A stretch of 64,000 nt of DNA from Litomosoides sigmodontis (lineage: Eukaryota; Nematoda; Chromadorea; Rhabditida; Onchocercidae), in NCBI GenBank assembly GCA_963070105.1, contig OY718807.1:2175001-2239000 (forward strand), given 5' to 3'. Shown here one piece after another: positions 38,298 through 52,459 of this stretch (its first letter is position 1; each line of letters opens with the position of its first letter). Under the pieces are notes generated by a model. It was given only the letters and a program-made list of their open reading frames with translations, was not told where the DNA came from and searched no databases. Made by a program: the position numbers and the translations under genes.

Positions 38298-39130
38298 TTC
38301 AAAAACTTTTTAAATTTTGCATAAAGTTATTGATGATTAAATCCTTACCTTCCAAGCAAATTTTAGAATTCATAAAAAGGATTTGAAAAAAATGACTGTA
38401 ATTTCTAACTGTTACAACATTTGCAAATATCTTCTTACCAATTCTTCTTTGCAAATATATTATTACCCCAAATGATATATATATATATTTTTTTCATTAC
38501 ATTTCATTTCATTTCAGTTAACGCTAAATTTGAAGTTTGCAATAATTGAAATGAATTAAATGGAAATTTTGTAATATTGCATTCGTGAGAGGATAAACGC
38601 TCATTTCGTGGCATCATCTTCAAATTATTTGATAAAAAAACGAAATTTTATAAATTTTATAAGCGAAAACACGAAGTTCAATTGGTTTAGTTCCTTCAAA
38701 TTCTAATCGGTTTAATTCAAATTTAATTGGTTAAAGTGAATGAGAATTGAATATTTTGCATAAAAAATATTCGTTTTTGTAAGTTGCGAGAAGATTATCA
38801 TGCGGAAGTGCTAAATCCTATCATCAAATTCCTGATTACATAATGCAAATTTAGCAACACATCAAATGATATCTGTAATATTATGACCTATTTTAGACTA
38901 TTTAGATTTACGTGTAACGTAATAGGTGATTTCTGTTTCATCAAGGCTTGTTTATCGGTAGCTCATTAAATGATATTTATGTTAGTACTCAAATGTTAAT
39001 GATCATTTCAAGCTAACTTATTAGCTAAGAGAATGGATATATGAAGGTTGGTACACGTGAAGAAAGTATAACTGAGAAAGGAGTAGGTAATGACGTAAAA
39101 AGATGAAATTAGTAATGGAACGGCAATGTT

Positions 39131-39190
39131 GCGTGCCCTTCGCTCACTTACCTTACTTATGCGTGACCTTTGCTCATTTACTTATACGTT
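39131..39190. repeat. 30-bp tandem duplication
   Basis: Copies start at 39131 (GCGTGCCCTTCGCTCA) and 39161 (GCGTGACCTTTGCTCA) and continue TTACTTAT-like. The segment is less AT-rich than its surroundings. Confidence 0.6.
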
Positions 39191-39859
39191 TGAGAAATGC
39201 GTAAGTAACGAATGACTTATTAGTGATAGGACGGATGATATGTTACTGAAAGATATCATTGATCATCTCCTGTAAGTTGTTTTTCTTGAAAAAGTGAAAA
39301 GAACTGAAATGAAAATATCAAGAAGGAAAGAAGATGGTCCCTTTCAATTCCTCAAGTTTAAGTAACTTATTAGTGTAAATTTAAGTTTAAATTAAATTTA
39401 TACTTTTTGCTAACATTTTCACATAAAATTCCATCTATAAGTTTTACATTTTGATGAGTTAAGTGTGTATTATGTGCTAATTTTGACAGAAAAATAAGGC
39501 AACACTCTGTTTTTCAACGAAATTTTATAAATTAGCAATGTTTAGCTACGATGTCTTAATACAAATCAATTTTACGTTAAAGGTTTTTATCGTTAAAAAG
39601 CACAAAATATTTTAAATCTAAAGCAAAGATAAAAGGAGGAGAGAGAGCGAGAGAGAGAAAGAGGGGAAAAAAACGAATAAAATTTTTGCTCATATTGTTG
39701 AAGTAAAACTTTTTCGTTTTTTAAATAAACGATTTTTGAAAATTTTCGAAAAGATTTGCCGGCGAAATATTTATTTGCTCACTCACACAGTAATTTATTA
39801 CCTTTAAACGATGCGACAATTGCTCCATGTGCATTAGATCGTTCTAATTTACGGAATGA

Positions 39860-39885
39860 AAGAGAGAGAGAGAGAGAGAGAGAGA
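39860..39885. repeat. (GA)n microsatellite
   Basis: About 13 AG units. Confidence 0.9.
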
Positions 39886-40688
39886 TGGCGATGATGAAAG
39901 TTAACTTTACTTTACAATATAACATACTTTTAACTTTGCTACTGCCAATCTGTTTTTCTTTTGTTTTTTGTTTTTCATGAAAATTTGCCCACCAAAATCA
40001 AGCAAAATTAATTTATTCATTTCATGCATACACACAAGCACTTTCTAAATTTCACACTGATTGATTTTGCATTTCACTTTCACTTCTTAATTCAGTTTCA
40101 AATATATCGTTACATGAACTTAAAATTCATCAGTTAAATTTCAAGCAAATCATAAATTGCATTAAATTTTAATAAAATCGTACATTACAGTCCTAAATCA
40201 TATATTAAAAACCTATAAAAATCCAATTTATAAATTATAAGTTAAAAATCTGTCAGAAATTTTGTTTTATTGAAATCAATTAAGAAATTCATCTTCTCGA
40301 AGGTTAGCGAGTGCTTCATTCCACGCCAATCTTTCCTCATTAACGTTTAACTTTTTATTACTCAGATAATTCAAATTTTATCAAAATAATGAAACAGCTA
40401 GATGAGTTGTTTCACTTTGTGTTAATTTATCGTTTAATTAATAATTCACCAATTGGAGGAGGAAAAGAGAGAGAGAGAGAGAGATAGAAAGAGAGGTAAA
40501 ATTTCGTCAAACCACTACTTGCTGTATGAATGAATTGTTACAATAAACATACTTAAATTTATTTTTTCTCTTTTTGTTCATAATTTCATAAAAAAATGAA
40601 ATTTATAACTTCATTAAAAATGAAATAAATAATTGATTTCTTATTGAAGTGACACTTTTTCATAAATTGAGTTTTCAGTACAGGCGGC

Positions 40689-41723
40689 ATGATATTTGTG
40701 CTTTTGCTACGAACGTTTTTACTGTCGCAATATTTGATTGTGACATGTTTGCCAATTCTTAGCGTCGTTATTTGGGTATTGTTAGAATGTTCACGTAGAA
40801 AACTTGAATTCACGCCAGCTGTGCCACTTGTTAAAGGACCGAAACATTTAGAAGCGGCTAGTTCAAAATATTCAAGCATATAATTGTCATAAAAAATTAG
40901 ACAAAATAAATTTCAACAAGTTTGAAATGATTGTAAATCACCTCTGTTAGGATTATTTAAAGTTTTTCAACAAAAGAAAAGGAATGCTTCTTTTGAACAA
41001 GGAGAGAGAGAGAGAGAGAGAAAGAAAAGCTATGACATATACAAGGCTCTCACCAAGTTATTTTAGGAGGAAACACAGAAAAGCAAAAGTTCTCAAATTA
41101 AACCACCAAAGACGAAAAGATCATTAAAGCCATTTAAAATTTTGCTTTCAGGAGGTTACTGAATATATTCTATTATATCTCTCTAATTTTTAATTTCACT
41201 TTTTCTCAAAAAAAAATTCACGTATGCTTAAATGAAAAAAAAAAGAATGAATAATTCCTTTAAAATCTTAAGCAAAAAAAATCTATTGATTTTTTTATTG
41301 AATTCATTTTGAGACTTTAGTGGAAAGAATGCAAATTTTGTAAATTTAACATTTTTTTTTCTCAAATTAATAAGTTTGAAAATTTTGAAATGAATTAGTT
41401 ACAGAGGAAAGTGAACCGAAGCCTACAGCAGCATCACCAAAATGTGGCCGAACACAAGCTTCTCATACAATACCCGTAAACTTTTGCCCGCTTTCTTATC
41501 TGATCTCAGTGATAAGACTATCACATGTCTATTACTACGCTTATGTCTGAGTCATATTCAGTAGACTTACTCGTCACGCTCACGTCATTCTTACGTCTTA
41601 CGTCATACTTTGTTCGAGTCGTGTAGCAGTGCTACATAAGTTTTCTTTCATTTTAAATTACATTTCATCAGTTTTTTTGCTAAGTAAGATGAATGAATCA
41701 AAGTTTTACAATCATTTGAGATT

Positions 41724-41775
<52 letters not shown>

Positions 41776-42063
41776 CAGCAAAATAATGGGGAACGAACCA
41801 TTTCACTTCATTTTATTTCTATACAGGACAAAATTTTAAATACTTTCAACAAGCCATTACTACCTTTCATGTCACTTCAATCTGTTAAAATCAGCCTAAG
41901 AAAGACAGAGGAAGAGATGAAAAGAAAGAAAAACGAAGTTATGTTTGATTAATTTATGAAACTGTAAATTTGATTTAATTTCATCCCATAGCGCTGATTA
42001 TAGATTCAACCATCGGATGATACAACAAAGCATGTTGAATCGTTGCCGGAAAGTTCGGGTTAA
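40689..42063 (+). CDS. small single-pass membrane protein, 100 residues
   Basis: Three exons: 40689-40860, 41405-41475 and 42004-42063 (TAA); phases 1 then 0 match. The N-terminal half is one long hydrophobic stretch (residues about 2-33, [20 protein letters not shown]), which could be a signal anchor. It is followed by basic residues (SRRK), [19 protein letters not shown], and a hydrophilic Pro/Ser/Thr-rich tail ([30 protein letters not shown]). The ATG lies 10 bp after a TTTTCAG acceptor, as in a trans-spliced nematode mRNA. The donor of exon 1 (GTTCAA) is weak; unspliced, the frame would stop at 40883 giving 64 residues. An AATAAA at 42170-42175 follows. I do not recognise the family; with basic residues after the anchor, the tail is likely cytoplasmic by the positive-inside rule. 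Confidence 0.55.
41729..41772. repeat. (TG)n microsatellite in an intron
   Basis: About 22 TG units in the second intron of the small membrane protein gene. Confidence 0.9.
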
Positions 42064-42169
42064 AAGTTCAGTTGTGAAACAAACGCAAAATGATCCTTTT
42101 GAAATTGCGGAAATTTTCCTTCCTCAATTAAAATATCAGCTTTAAATGGAAAATTTCTCATTGAATTGG

Positions 42170-42175
42170 AATAAA
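42170..42175 (+). terminator. polyadenylation signal AATAAA
   Basis: Lies about 107 bp after the TAA at 42061-42063 and is the first clear AATAAA there. Confidence 0.4.
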
Positions 42176-43041
42176 TATTTTCATTCACTAAAATTTAAAT
42201 TTCCCATGCGCTAAATGCTTGTCAAAAAAAATTCTATTTGAAATTAAAAAAAAAAAGTCAAAAGATGCGAATTTACTTAATTAACGATGAAATAATAATA
42301 AAGCTAGTTAAATTAGCATTTGTTAAATTTGTGCAACTCAAATAATCGATAAAACTTTCAGTTTCATTCGTTTCACTCTCCAATTACTTCTCACTGTGTA
42401 GATAGAAGGTAAGTGAGAGAGCGTGAGTGAGGCTAACAGTTGAAATTTTGGTTCAATTTCGGTTAACGTAACATGCGGACGAAGACGTGATAATTTTTGC
42501 AATGAATTTGATAGACTGTCAATTGTGAATTTATATTCACCTTAAGAACTCAGAATTATAAGCAAATTTTTTTTCCAAAAATTAAAACAAATTTATGGAA
42601 ATAGCATTTACTCATTGAAATTTAGTTTTTGTTGAAGTTAAAATAATTATTGGAAAGATGAATTAATCAGCAGATTGATTAGACAATTTGAGAAATATTG
42701 GCATAAAATAGCCTATAAAAAGAAAAAAAAAGCGGAAGAAAAACTGCTAATAATTAAGGTATAAATTAGCAAACTAGCAATTACTACAAGTAATTGAAGC
42801 GTAAAATTAATTAAACTTTTTATGCTTTGAATCTTCTTTTTCTTGTGACCTGAATGATTAGGAAAAATTGAAAAAAGCGTGTATGTGCACACACATACGT
42901 GAACATAATAGCTAAACGAATAAAAGTTTTTTAATTAATTAAAAATCGGAATTGCAGCAGTAATTAGTGTTTGAAAATTACTTCGCAAGAAATTATTTTA
43001 TTAATAGCCAAATGATTTAGTTCAATTTTTGTGAAATGGTT

Positions 43042-43046
<5 letters not shown>

Positions 43047-43106
<60 letters not shown>
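43047..43106. repeat. (TG)n microsatellite, about 60 bp
   Basis: About 30 TG units. Confidence 0.95.
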
Positions 43107-43109
<3 letters not shown>

Positions 43110-44225
43110 TGAATAAATGGATGTTGAGCTACCCGGAACCCGGAATGGATCATTTATCATCGGATTACAACAGCAGGCACCAAAAGATTTAAAAGTGTGT
43201 TCGAAATGGAACACATGACCTCTTGTGTTGTTACCTCATTGCTACACTGCTGAAAGAGAAGATTGTGAAGAAGTTCCTCTCTCTCCGTCATTGCTATACA
43301 TATATTCTTCTTTTCCTAATTTATTATGAAACTGTTAAATTTGCATATTTGTTTGAGGTATTCTCATATTGTTTGCTTTACTGTCATGTCATTTTACGCT
43401 TCTATGCAGACATTTGCGCACATTGCACTATCATTTCACTTAACAAAAATTTACAATATTTTTTGCATTCATTGCTTCAACAACAAGTAAGCAAATTAGT
43501 TCCATCGGAGCTGTGGAAATTTCTAGCTGTTCAGGTTGTACATTTATCGTTGACCCACTAAGTTGAAGTTAGTTTAAAAGTTTAACACTAAATGTAAGTT
43601 GGCTTAAAGTGGGAGAAGAAAACGGATAAGTGAAAACGACAGAGGATGAGTTCATAGGGATCTATCAAATTAGGTCTCCTTGCTTGGGAGAATTTGGCAA
43701 ATTAGCATCTTTCATCGATCGCTGTACACTTGCTACTGTTACTGTTACTGTATAGACGTGCAATTTTTTCCCTGTAATTTTCATAATTCTCCCAAGCATC
43801 GAATTCATTAATAAAAATTAATTCAAATTTAATCAATTAATATTTATGTACTTGCATATTGCCAGATTGTAATACGTTTTATGAATGTATGATAAATTAT
43901 AGACTTAAAAAAATTAAATTCTTCCAGAGTCTATCTTTAAAAGTGAAGTGTTAATTTGCTGAGAGAAAAAGTAAAAAAGTAATCTTGCAAAATGTAAAAA
44001 ATTACTATAGCTGATTGAAACAAAATAATTAAAAATTACTTAGTGTTAGGTACACTTTTGCTAAATATTCTTTTGTAATTTAAAATTTTTTGCAAACATT
44101 TAGCAAATTATCGTTCATTAAAAATAATTAACGAAATTTTTTTAACTCTTTTTTTTTCTGCTTTATTTTTGCAGATAAATTTGCAGTTGGCGGAATGATA
44201 AGACGCTAAGCAAAGAGAAAACACA

Positions 44226-45993
44226 ATGACAATGCGTAGCTTACTTCTCCATGCTACTCTCATACAGCATGTACTACTGACAGCTTCTTATCATCACAAC
44301 ATATCAGTAAGTGATATGAGTGATAAGGGAGCTACGGCTAGCACATCATCCTTAACATTTGTATTCGACGTCACCGGTTCAATGAACGATGACTTAATTC
44401 AAGTGCAAGATGGAGCAAAAAAAATTTTGGACACTGTACTCAAACAGCGTGCGAAACTCATACACAACTATGTTTACGTACCGTTTCACGATCCAAGTAA
44501 TCTCCTCCTCCTAATTACATAATTACAAAAGGGAAACTGTAATTAGCTAATTAGAAGAGTACCATATCGTGCTGAGAAACGAGTTGGCAAAGCAATACGA
44601 ATTGCTTTTTTTTTTTTTTTTATTTTCTAACATTTGAAAAAATGAAATTTTAGTGAGTGCGAAATAAATTATGTGAAAAAAATATTTCATACCTGAAAAA
44701 GCATTGATCATTTTAGCCTAAAAGTGATTTTATTTATCTGAAAATGGGAATGTCAATGAGAGTAGACAGTGTGATTAACTAGCTCGATGATTTTCTCAGG
44801 CTTAACTGAACAATTCTTCTACAATAAAGATTGCATTTTTTTTTTTAGTGAGAAATAAATAATTCGTTCATCGATTAAAATAGAACAAAAAAGAAATTAA
44901 CTTTCATCACACTGTTATTTTCAATGGAAATGTGAGAAGAAATGAATTCCATATTATTTTGCTGGTAATATGAAAATTGAGAAAATGTGGAAGAGCAGAT
45001 TCATTCATCTGTGCAATCATAACTTAGGCAAAATAAATGTTCGCTTAATTAAATTGTTAAATTTAAAGTGCAAAAATATTTACCGCATTGCCCTCCAGCA
45101 CTGATCTCAGAGCGATTGTATTGTTGTCGGTAAACAATAGCAGTATCATTCATCAATGAGTTTTTTTTTTTTTAATTAGCGATAAGAGATAACAGTATGC
45201 TTTTTAAGTTCTTTTTTTTTTAAATTGGAATGGAAAGGTTTAGTTAAGCTAAGCCTGTTTGTCATTAAACTTTTTTATACTTGTAAAATTTAAGGAGTTG
45301 GACCAGTGTTTTCAACAACAGATCCGAGAACTTTTCAACGACATCTCAATTCGGTACACGTAGTTGGTGGCGGTGACTGTCCTGAAATGTCGCTTAGCGG
45401 TTAGTTTCATTTAATTTCAGAATTTTTTTGTGTGTGAAAAATTAGTGTTGATGAGAGAGAGAAAAACCGGTGCTTGTTTTGCTTGTGATTCGAGAATTTG
45501 ATGCTAAAACACGTCAGCGATCAATTTATCCTAAATTACATTTATCACAAAAAAGTGGTGGACTAAGTGCTAGGCACCTAGTCTAACCTGAATGAAGCAA
45601 GTAGGTAGCTATTTAATATGTTTGCTAAATCTGGAGAACTATTTTCAGGTATTCAATTAGCCCTGAAAGCTTCACTACCTGCATCTTTCATCTATGTGTT
45701 CACGGATGCACGAGCTAAAGATTATCATTTAGAGGATCAGATCATAAATTTAATTCAGGAAAGGCAAAGTTCCGTAAGTTTCCTCACTGAAACACTAAAG
45801 AGGGAGGGGGAGGGAATTTTTTTTTTTTTTTTGCTAATAACACTTAATAACCAATCAATCAAACGTATCACAGCAATATGAAGATGATCAGAATCGATTT
45901 GATGCAAATTACGAACTGATATTTTGATATTGATATCTGATAAGCGTGATAAGTTGCTCGAATGAAGCAAACATTGGCACATTATCGGAATAG

Positions 45994-46069
<76 letters not shown>

Positions 46070-47560
46070 GTGAGATCAATTTTTACCTCCAAAAAATTGT
46101 CACAGTGAAAGAAATAGGAAAAGTTTGCATCGATGCGTTGCGTCAGTGATCAAATATCAAAGGTTAATAGTGTTTGCATTGAAAAGTGTTGCTAACTTTT
46201 CGTTTTGAATTTGGTAAAAATGTTGATGAGTTGTGGTGGTGAAAGATTGATGTTGAAGTTGGGTGAGTGTGGATGCATGTTGAAGGTTGTATTCGTGATG
46301 ACAGGCGACTGCAACAACCGTACGCATCCTGGCTTCCGATGCTACGAGAGAATAGCTGCTGTTAGTTTTGGACAAGTGTTTCACCTGGAAAAAACGGATA
46401 TCAATAAAGTACTCAATTATGTGCGCCATTCTATCACCTTTAAAAAGGTCAGAAGTGAAAGGTGTTCTTTCATCTTTTCGTTTTTTAATTTTTGAAATTT
46501 TTAAAATTCTTCAATTTATTACATTTGGTAATTGTTTGATGAAAATGTAGCTGAAAAGGTAAGTAATGAAATATTAGGTTACTTTCAGGTTCATATTATG
46601 TATGAAATTCGAAAGCACAATGGTACATTTTTATGTGAAATACCTGTTGATAGATTGCTCTCGGAACTAACAGTATCACTGTCTGGTGATAGGGATGATG
46701 GTAGTTACCTGGATATTAGTTTAATTAATCCTAAAGGTAAATGTTCAATTTTGCACGATTTTTTTTCTTTTGGTAAAACAGTTTTGTTGTGTATTTTGGG
46801 AACAAATTTCGAAAGATTTTGGCTTTTTAAAGAAAAATGATGAATTAATTCACAAACGACAGGCTATTTAAACTTGAGAAGCTAAATAATTGATAATTGC
46901 TTAATTTAAAATGAAAAAAGAAACGATTGATTGCGTGGTGAAGAGATAAGCAAAAAAAAAGAATGGAAATTAGGTGTACGAATGGATCGAACTCAACTTA
47001 GCAATGAAAGTGAAAGTGGCTCTATCGATTTGAACAATGTTAAGCTGATTCGAATTAAAAGTCCCATACCTGGAATTTGGAAAATACGTACGTCAAGTCG
47101 TTTGAAGCACACCTTACGAGTGCTTGGTGATGGTGCTATTGATTTCAAATATGGTTTTGCTGTGAAGTTAATTGATCAGATGGAATTGGTAAGTGTAATT
47201 ATTTCAGCAATTTTTCATATTACAAAATAATTATACGAATTTAGGAAAAAAAAGCAGCAGCACATTTCAGTCACATCCACGTCCAGTTGCTCATCAAAGC
47301 ACCTATTTGATGGTAAACGTGAAAGGATTAGGTGCACCAGGCGTTGTCCGTGAAATTTCACTTATCGACTACTACGGCAAGGTGTTATTCGCTAAGTTAG
47401 CTACAATGCATGCGCAAAATCCTTACTTATATTACGTTGGACCATTCGTGCCACCGCAAGGATTGTTTTTCGTACGTGTAAAAGGTGAAGATGATCAATC
47501 GTATAAGTTTCAACGAATTGCTCCTACTGCAATATCTGCTGTACAGACCAGTGGACCGAG
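44226..47560 (+). other. hemicentin exons 1-7: signal peptide, VWA, linker
   Basis: Exons 44226-44496, 45295-45399, 45649-45773, 46286-46447, 46589-46736, 46974-47188, 47271-47560. The VWA domain carries the metal-site motif FVFDVTGSM (D48, T50, S52), then [46 protein letters not shown] and GQVFHL, in the same order as vertebrate hemicentins. Exons 5-7 cover the conserved linker, with [15 protein letters not shown] spacing ([15 protein letters not shown]) and a [15 protein letters not shown] block. Two acceptors are AAG (45294, 46285) rather than CAG; the protein match supports them. Confidence 0.92.
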
Positions 47561-50500
47561 GTATGTCTTCAGTTAGTTCGTTCCTCATAGCACTTTCATT
47601 TCAGTTCTATTAAAATTTAGTAAATAAACGTCGTTGTTTCATTAAATTTTTTACAATTTAATTTTTTATTATCAAAATTTTAATTTCATCTACTGATAAT
47701 TAATCATTGTGATAATTAATCATTCCGTATTACATGCAAGATATCACTTAGAGCATCAATGGCTCATCGTATGACAGCAATTGTTTCACAACCGTTCAAT
47801 CTCACATGTTCAGTAATTTCGAAGGAACAATTTACACTTTACTGGTATAAAAATAACACACAACTCAGCGGTCCACTTTTCTATCCGTATGCTTTCTTTT
47901 TCCTAAGAAAGTTAATTTTGTCTTTTCCGTTTAAATAATTAGTAAAATTTGTGATTTATTTAAAAAAAAAAAGTCGCATAGCAGTTCGTTTGACAGATAT
48001 TCGGATACATCAGTTTGGAATTTTGAAATAATTACTCCACAAGATCGTGGTGAATATCAATGCGTGGTTGTTGGTGTTGCCGGAAATCACACTGCGAGCA
48101 CATTTCTTGAAATCGAAGGTTTATAATCAATTTCAATCTTTATTATTTCACTAAAATTTATTTATGAATTAGTTAAATTTCAGGATTTAATTTATCATAA
48201 GAAATTTATTCTAAGAGGAAGAGACCCAGTTGCTTTCTCATATGAATTTTTAACAGCTTGATTGGTTAAATTTGCTTGAGAATAAGTGAAAATACCTGTG
48301 CTGCACAGTAGTTGTACTACAAAATGACCAAGAGCTATTTTAGCGATCCGTATAATGTGACTGAGTGTTTGATTCGATCCGATCTGATCCGATACGATCA
48401 CACATCTGCTCCTCTCCTTCTTCCTCCACTCATTGACTACTTTTCCACCAAATTTTTTTTCTTTCAATTTTCAAATTAAAAAATGAAAGCGAAAACAACA
48501 TTTGCAGAACCATCGCCTGAAATTACATTTATTCGAAACGAGTCAGTTGCACGTGGAAATTTAGCATTTTTACACTGTCGCACTCAAACTTCCAATGCTC
48601 TAATTCAATGGCTAAATAAAGATTCAGTAATTGAAAATACGACTAAAACGGTACGACAAGTTTTTGAAGTTAGTCACGTAAAAAGTGATGAAACAGCAAA
48701 TTCCACTTCGGCTACGTCTCTACTCCTACCAATTAGCGCAAATACAATTACAGGTTTTGTACGCTAATGGCACGTTAATGATAAGTGACGTGAGTATGCA
48801 AGATGCTGGCACTTATCGTTGTCGCGCACAAACAGCAAGAGGTCGTGCTGAAGCTGTCATGTATTTACGCGTTGTTGAGATTCCCAAAGTTCACGTCACA
48901 CCGCATCAGTTATATTTCGTACGTGGGCAATCATTTAATGTTTCCTGTTCTGTTGATGGTACGTGTCGTTTTAAAATTTCATTAACAAATTCGTTACTGC
49001 TATAGTTCAAGTTACTGAACAGTACGGGGAATGTCAAAATTATGGTAAGTGTGATCTAAATTTTCATTTAAATCCTTTCTATTAAAAAATTAAATCTCAG
49101 GTGACATGCCGACGGAACCGAAATGGTACTTTAAGGGTCATCGAATCATTCCGGATTATCAGAAATACTACATTACTTACAAATGTTTGCGATTTCTTCT
49201 CATGCATTTTTTCTTATTTAAAATTTTAAAAAACAAAAAAAAATAAAATTATTACTTAGTTAATTAATTAATTAAAAATAATTTTACTGTAGATGATTTG
49301 ATTGTGCAGCAAACAACGGAGGCTGATGTTGGAGTGTATGAATGTCGCGCAAGTAATGCTGCTGGCTCTCAAGCAGATACTACAATGGCGCAAATGTCAA
49401 GTACGATGCAAATGAATTTTATAAAAATAAAATAAATCTTTTTTTTTAATTCATGTTTAATTTTTTTGGTTCTTGAAAAGTTAGAAATGAGTTATCCAGT
49501 CCCCTAATGAATAAATTACAAATGGAACTGATCAGTGAGCTGAAGCAATTCCAGCCAACTTTTATGCTAATTAATTATCATACCTTCATTTCACACCTGT
49601 GATACTAAAATGTATGGAAGAGATATTAATTTCAATTCTACAGCATCACCGAAAATTCGCGTTATTCGTGATCGACAAATGATTGGCAGAGGTGATCGCG
49701 TCACGTTGGAATGCATCGTATGATACGTTGAATTTAACATTTGCATAATTTATTTATTAATGTTTGCTAGAGAAAAAGTAACTTTACACTTAAATTAAAT
49801 TATCATTACTTATTTATTCATTTCTTCCTCAATGTAATGCTTTATTTAGGTGGTACGTGGAAATCCAAAACCACAAATTGCGTGGTTCCGTGGCGGACGT
49901 GAAATTTCAAGTTCCAAATACATTACAATTGATGAGAACAAACTCATAATTCAAGTATTTCGTTTCTTTTCTTTCTTGATACTACCAAAGTATGCATGTT
50001 AAGATAAATGCTTGAAGTGTTACTGTGATAGCATGAGCAAACTAATGTCCTACAGGGAGTGCAAGATTCTGACGCAGGATCGTATACGTGTACGGCGCAG
50101 AATTTGGCTGGACGTGACTCAGGAATAATCAATCTTGACGTTGGAAGTATGCATTACTTTCAATTTTACATTTATATTTTTAATTTATAAGCTATATCTA
50201 TTTCAATTTTATATTTCAAATTGAAAGAATCCAATTGATGAAATGTAATTAATTCAAAAATTTAATAAACAAGTAAATTTTAACATTTATCGTTGTGCTG
50301 TGATAATCGTACTGGAAATCATAACTTAAAATTGACATAACAGAAATAGGAAATTCTACAGGTATGCCGACAATTATACCAACTCCGGAAATAGTTCGAG
50401 TGAATATTGAACGAACTGTGGCACTTCAATGTCGTGCAATTGGATATCCGTTGCCAAAGATCACTTGGCGTCGTAACGGTGTTCCGGTTGAAAAATTAAC

Positions 50501-52388
50501 TGCTCGTATCAAAATCCTTCCGGATGGAAGTCTTCTCATTAACAGTACAATTACATTTTGTATTCTTGTAATTTTTTTCACAGCAATTATTTAGAAATGT
50601 GGAAATTTTGGAAATTACAGATGTTCAAACTGATGATCAGGATCGTTACACTTGTACCGCTGAGAATACATTTGGTCGTCAAGATAAGGCAACCGTACTA
50701 CTGGTTACCGGACTTGGTTAGTTTCAATTTGCAAGCTTTCCGTGAATCATCTTTGCCGGACACTATTAATATTAGTTACTGGAATTTTAGGCTAATATTG
50801 ACTGACAATTACTGTTTCAGTGAGTCCAATATTAGGTCATGTGTCACCGGAAGAGAAACTTGAAGAAGATGGAGAAGTCCGTTTGTCATGCATTCCTGTT
50901 CTTGGCACTCCAAAGCCAACACTTAAGTGGTATAAAGATGGTAAACCATTACACTCCTCCACCAGTGTTACGGTTAGTTTAAATTTATTTCAAAAAAATT
51001 TGAATGAATAAGACATACCTTAAACTAGCATCACTTGTCTCTTTTTTCTGAATCACTTCCGCAGTTATTCAATTATTTTTACACATTCTTTCAATTTTAA
51101 TTTAATTCCTCTGCTAATACTAGGTATGATAGAACCAGTTGCTAAATTTCAACTAATCCTCCTACAGGTAAAATCAGGTGGTAGCATTTTGCTGTTGCAT
51201 AAAGGTCGACCGCAACATGAAGGTCAGTACACGTGTGTTGCAACCAATGCGGCCGGCAATGCCTCTCTCAACGTCAACGTCGAATTTATTAGTTAGTCAT
51301 TTTGAAAAAAAAAAACAACAAAAGTATTTGCGTAAGTGTTCCATACCTTTTTGGTTGTACGTAAGTAGCGTCTGTCAGGTGAGCATTTCTTCAAGTTTAG
51401 TTGAGTTTTGCTTTCATAAATGCAAAGTTAAATTTGAATTAAATTTAGAAAAACCTTATATCAAGCAGAATGATGCATTACAACATACGACAACAACCGG
51501 CGAAAAACTTGAAATCCCATGTTACACTACCGGAAAACCACAACCGAAAGTAATTTGGACGATCAATGGAAAACCTATTAGTTCTGATGGTCAAGAATAT
51601 GAGATTTTGGTCTGCTCATAATTATCATATCAGCATTTTAATTTGCAAAAATTCAATTTACTTTAATTTTTCTATCATTTTCAATAAAACCTACGAATGA
51701 ATTGTGATTTATTTATGAAATTAATTGAAATTTTCAAATTAGAAATAGTTTTTGAAGCACAAAATAAAGCGCATTGTTTTAAAATTTATTTTAGCCTGAT
51801 AATACACTACGAATTTTGCAAGCAAGTAGTAGTCATAGTGGAAAATACACATGCACTGCTACTAACGTAGCAGGTGAAGCAAAAATCACCACTGACGTGA
51901 TCGTTCACGGACCACCTGTTATTAAACGTGGGCAACTCTCATACAGTTTAATTCAAGGCAATCCAATAACACTGCCCTGTGAAGTTCGTAGCGATTCTGC
52001 ACCAACGATCATTTGGTAATAAATTTATAGCATGAAATACTACTTTAATAAACGTATGTTTGTTAAAATTGAAGTTAAATTTATTTAATTTAGCAGTTTT
52101 AAAACGAAAAACACGGATCAATTCATATAGGTATTTGGATGGTAAACAATTCAACGATGGCCATATAGCTGAGGATGGTTCGCTGACCATTGAAAGTGTC
52201 GAGGAGAAGCATCGTGGACAGTTTAAGTGTGTCGCATCAAATAATATTGGAAAGGATGAAAAAACGATCACTTTAACGGTACACACAGCACCAACTATTG
52301 AAGGATCTCATCAGGTCACCTCTTTTCTTTTTTATTAATTAATTAAAATATCAAAATTAAACTTATTCATTGATGCTGCATTGAAATC

Positions 52389-52459
<71 letters not shown>

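Larger units (their letters stand above)
38298..40688. other. intergenic, AT-rich
   Basis: Downstream of the phosphatase. Contains TATATA near 38478, a 30-bp tandem duplication (39131-39190) and GA repeats (39630s, 39860-39885, 40468-40497). No convincing exons. A TTTTCAG acceptor at 40672-40678 precedes the next gene. Confidence 0.45.
42064..44225. other. intergenic, upstream of hemicentin
   Basis: AT-rich with a TG repeat (43047-43106). A Met-started open frame at 43223-43561 has membrane-like composition but no splice or domain support. TTTTTGCAG at 44166-44174 just before the hemicentin start could be a trans-splice or 5' untranslated-exon acceptor. Confidence 0.4.

Noticed and set aside
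41629..41952. 107-residue frame containing a Cys-Val run
   Set aside because: Created by the (TG)n repeat within an intron.
43223..43561. 112-residue hydrophobic frame upstream of hemicentin
   Set aside because: Composition follows local base content; no acceptor, domain or neighbour support.
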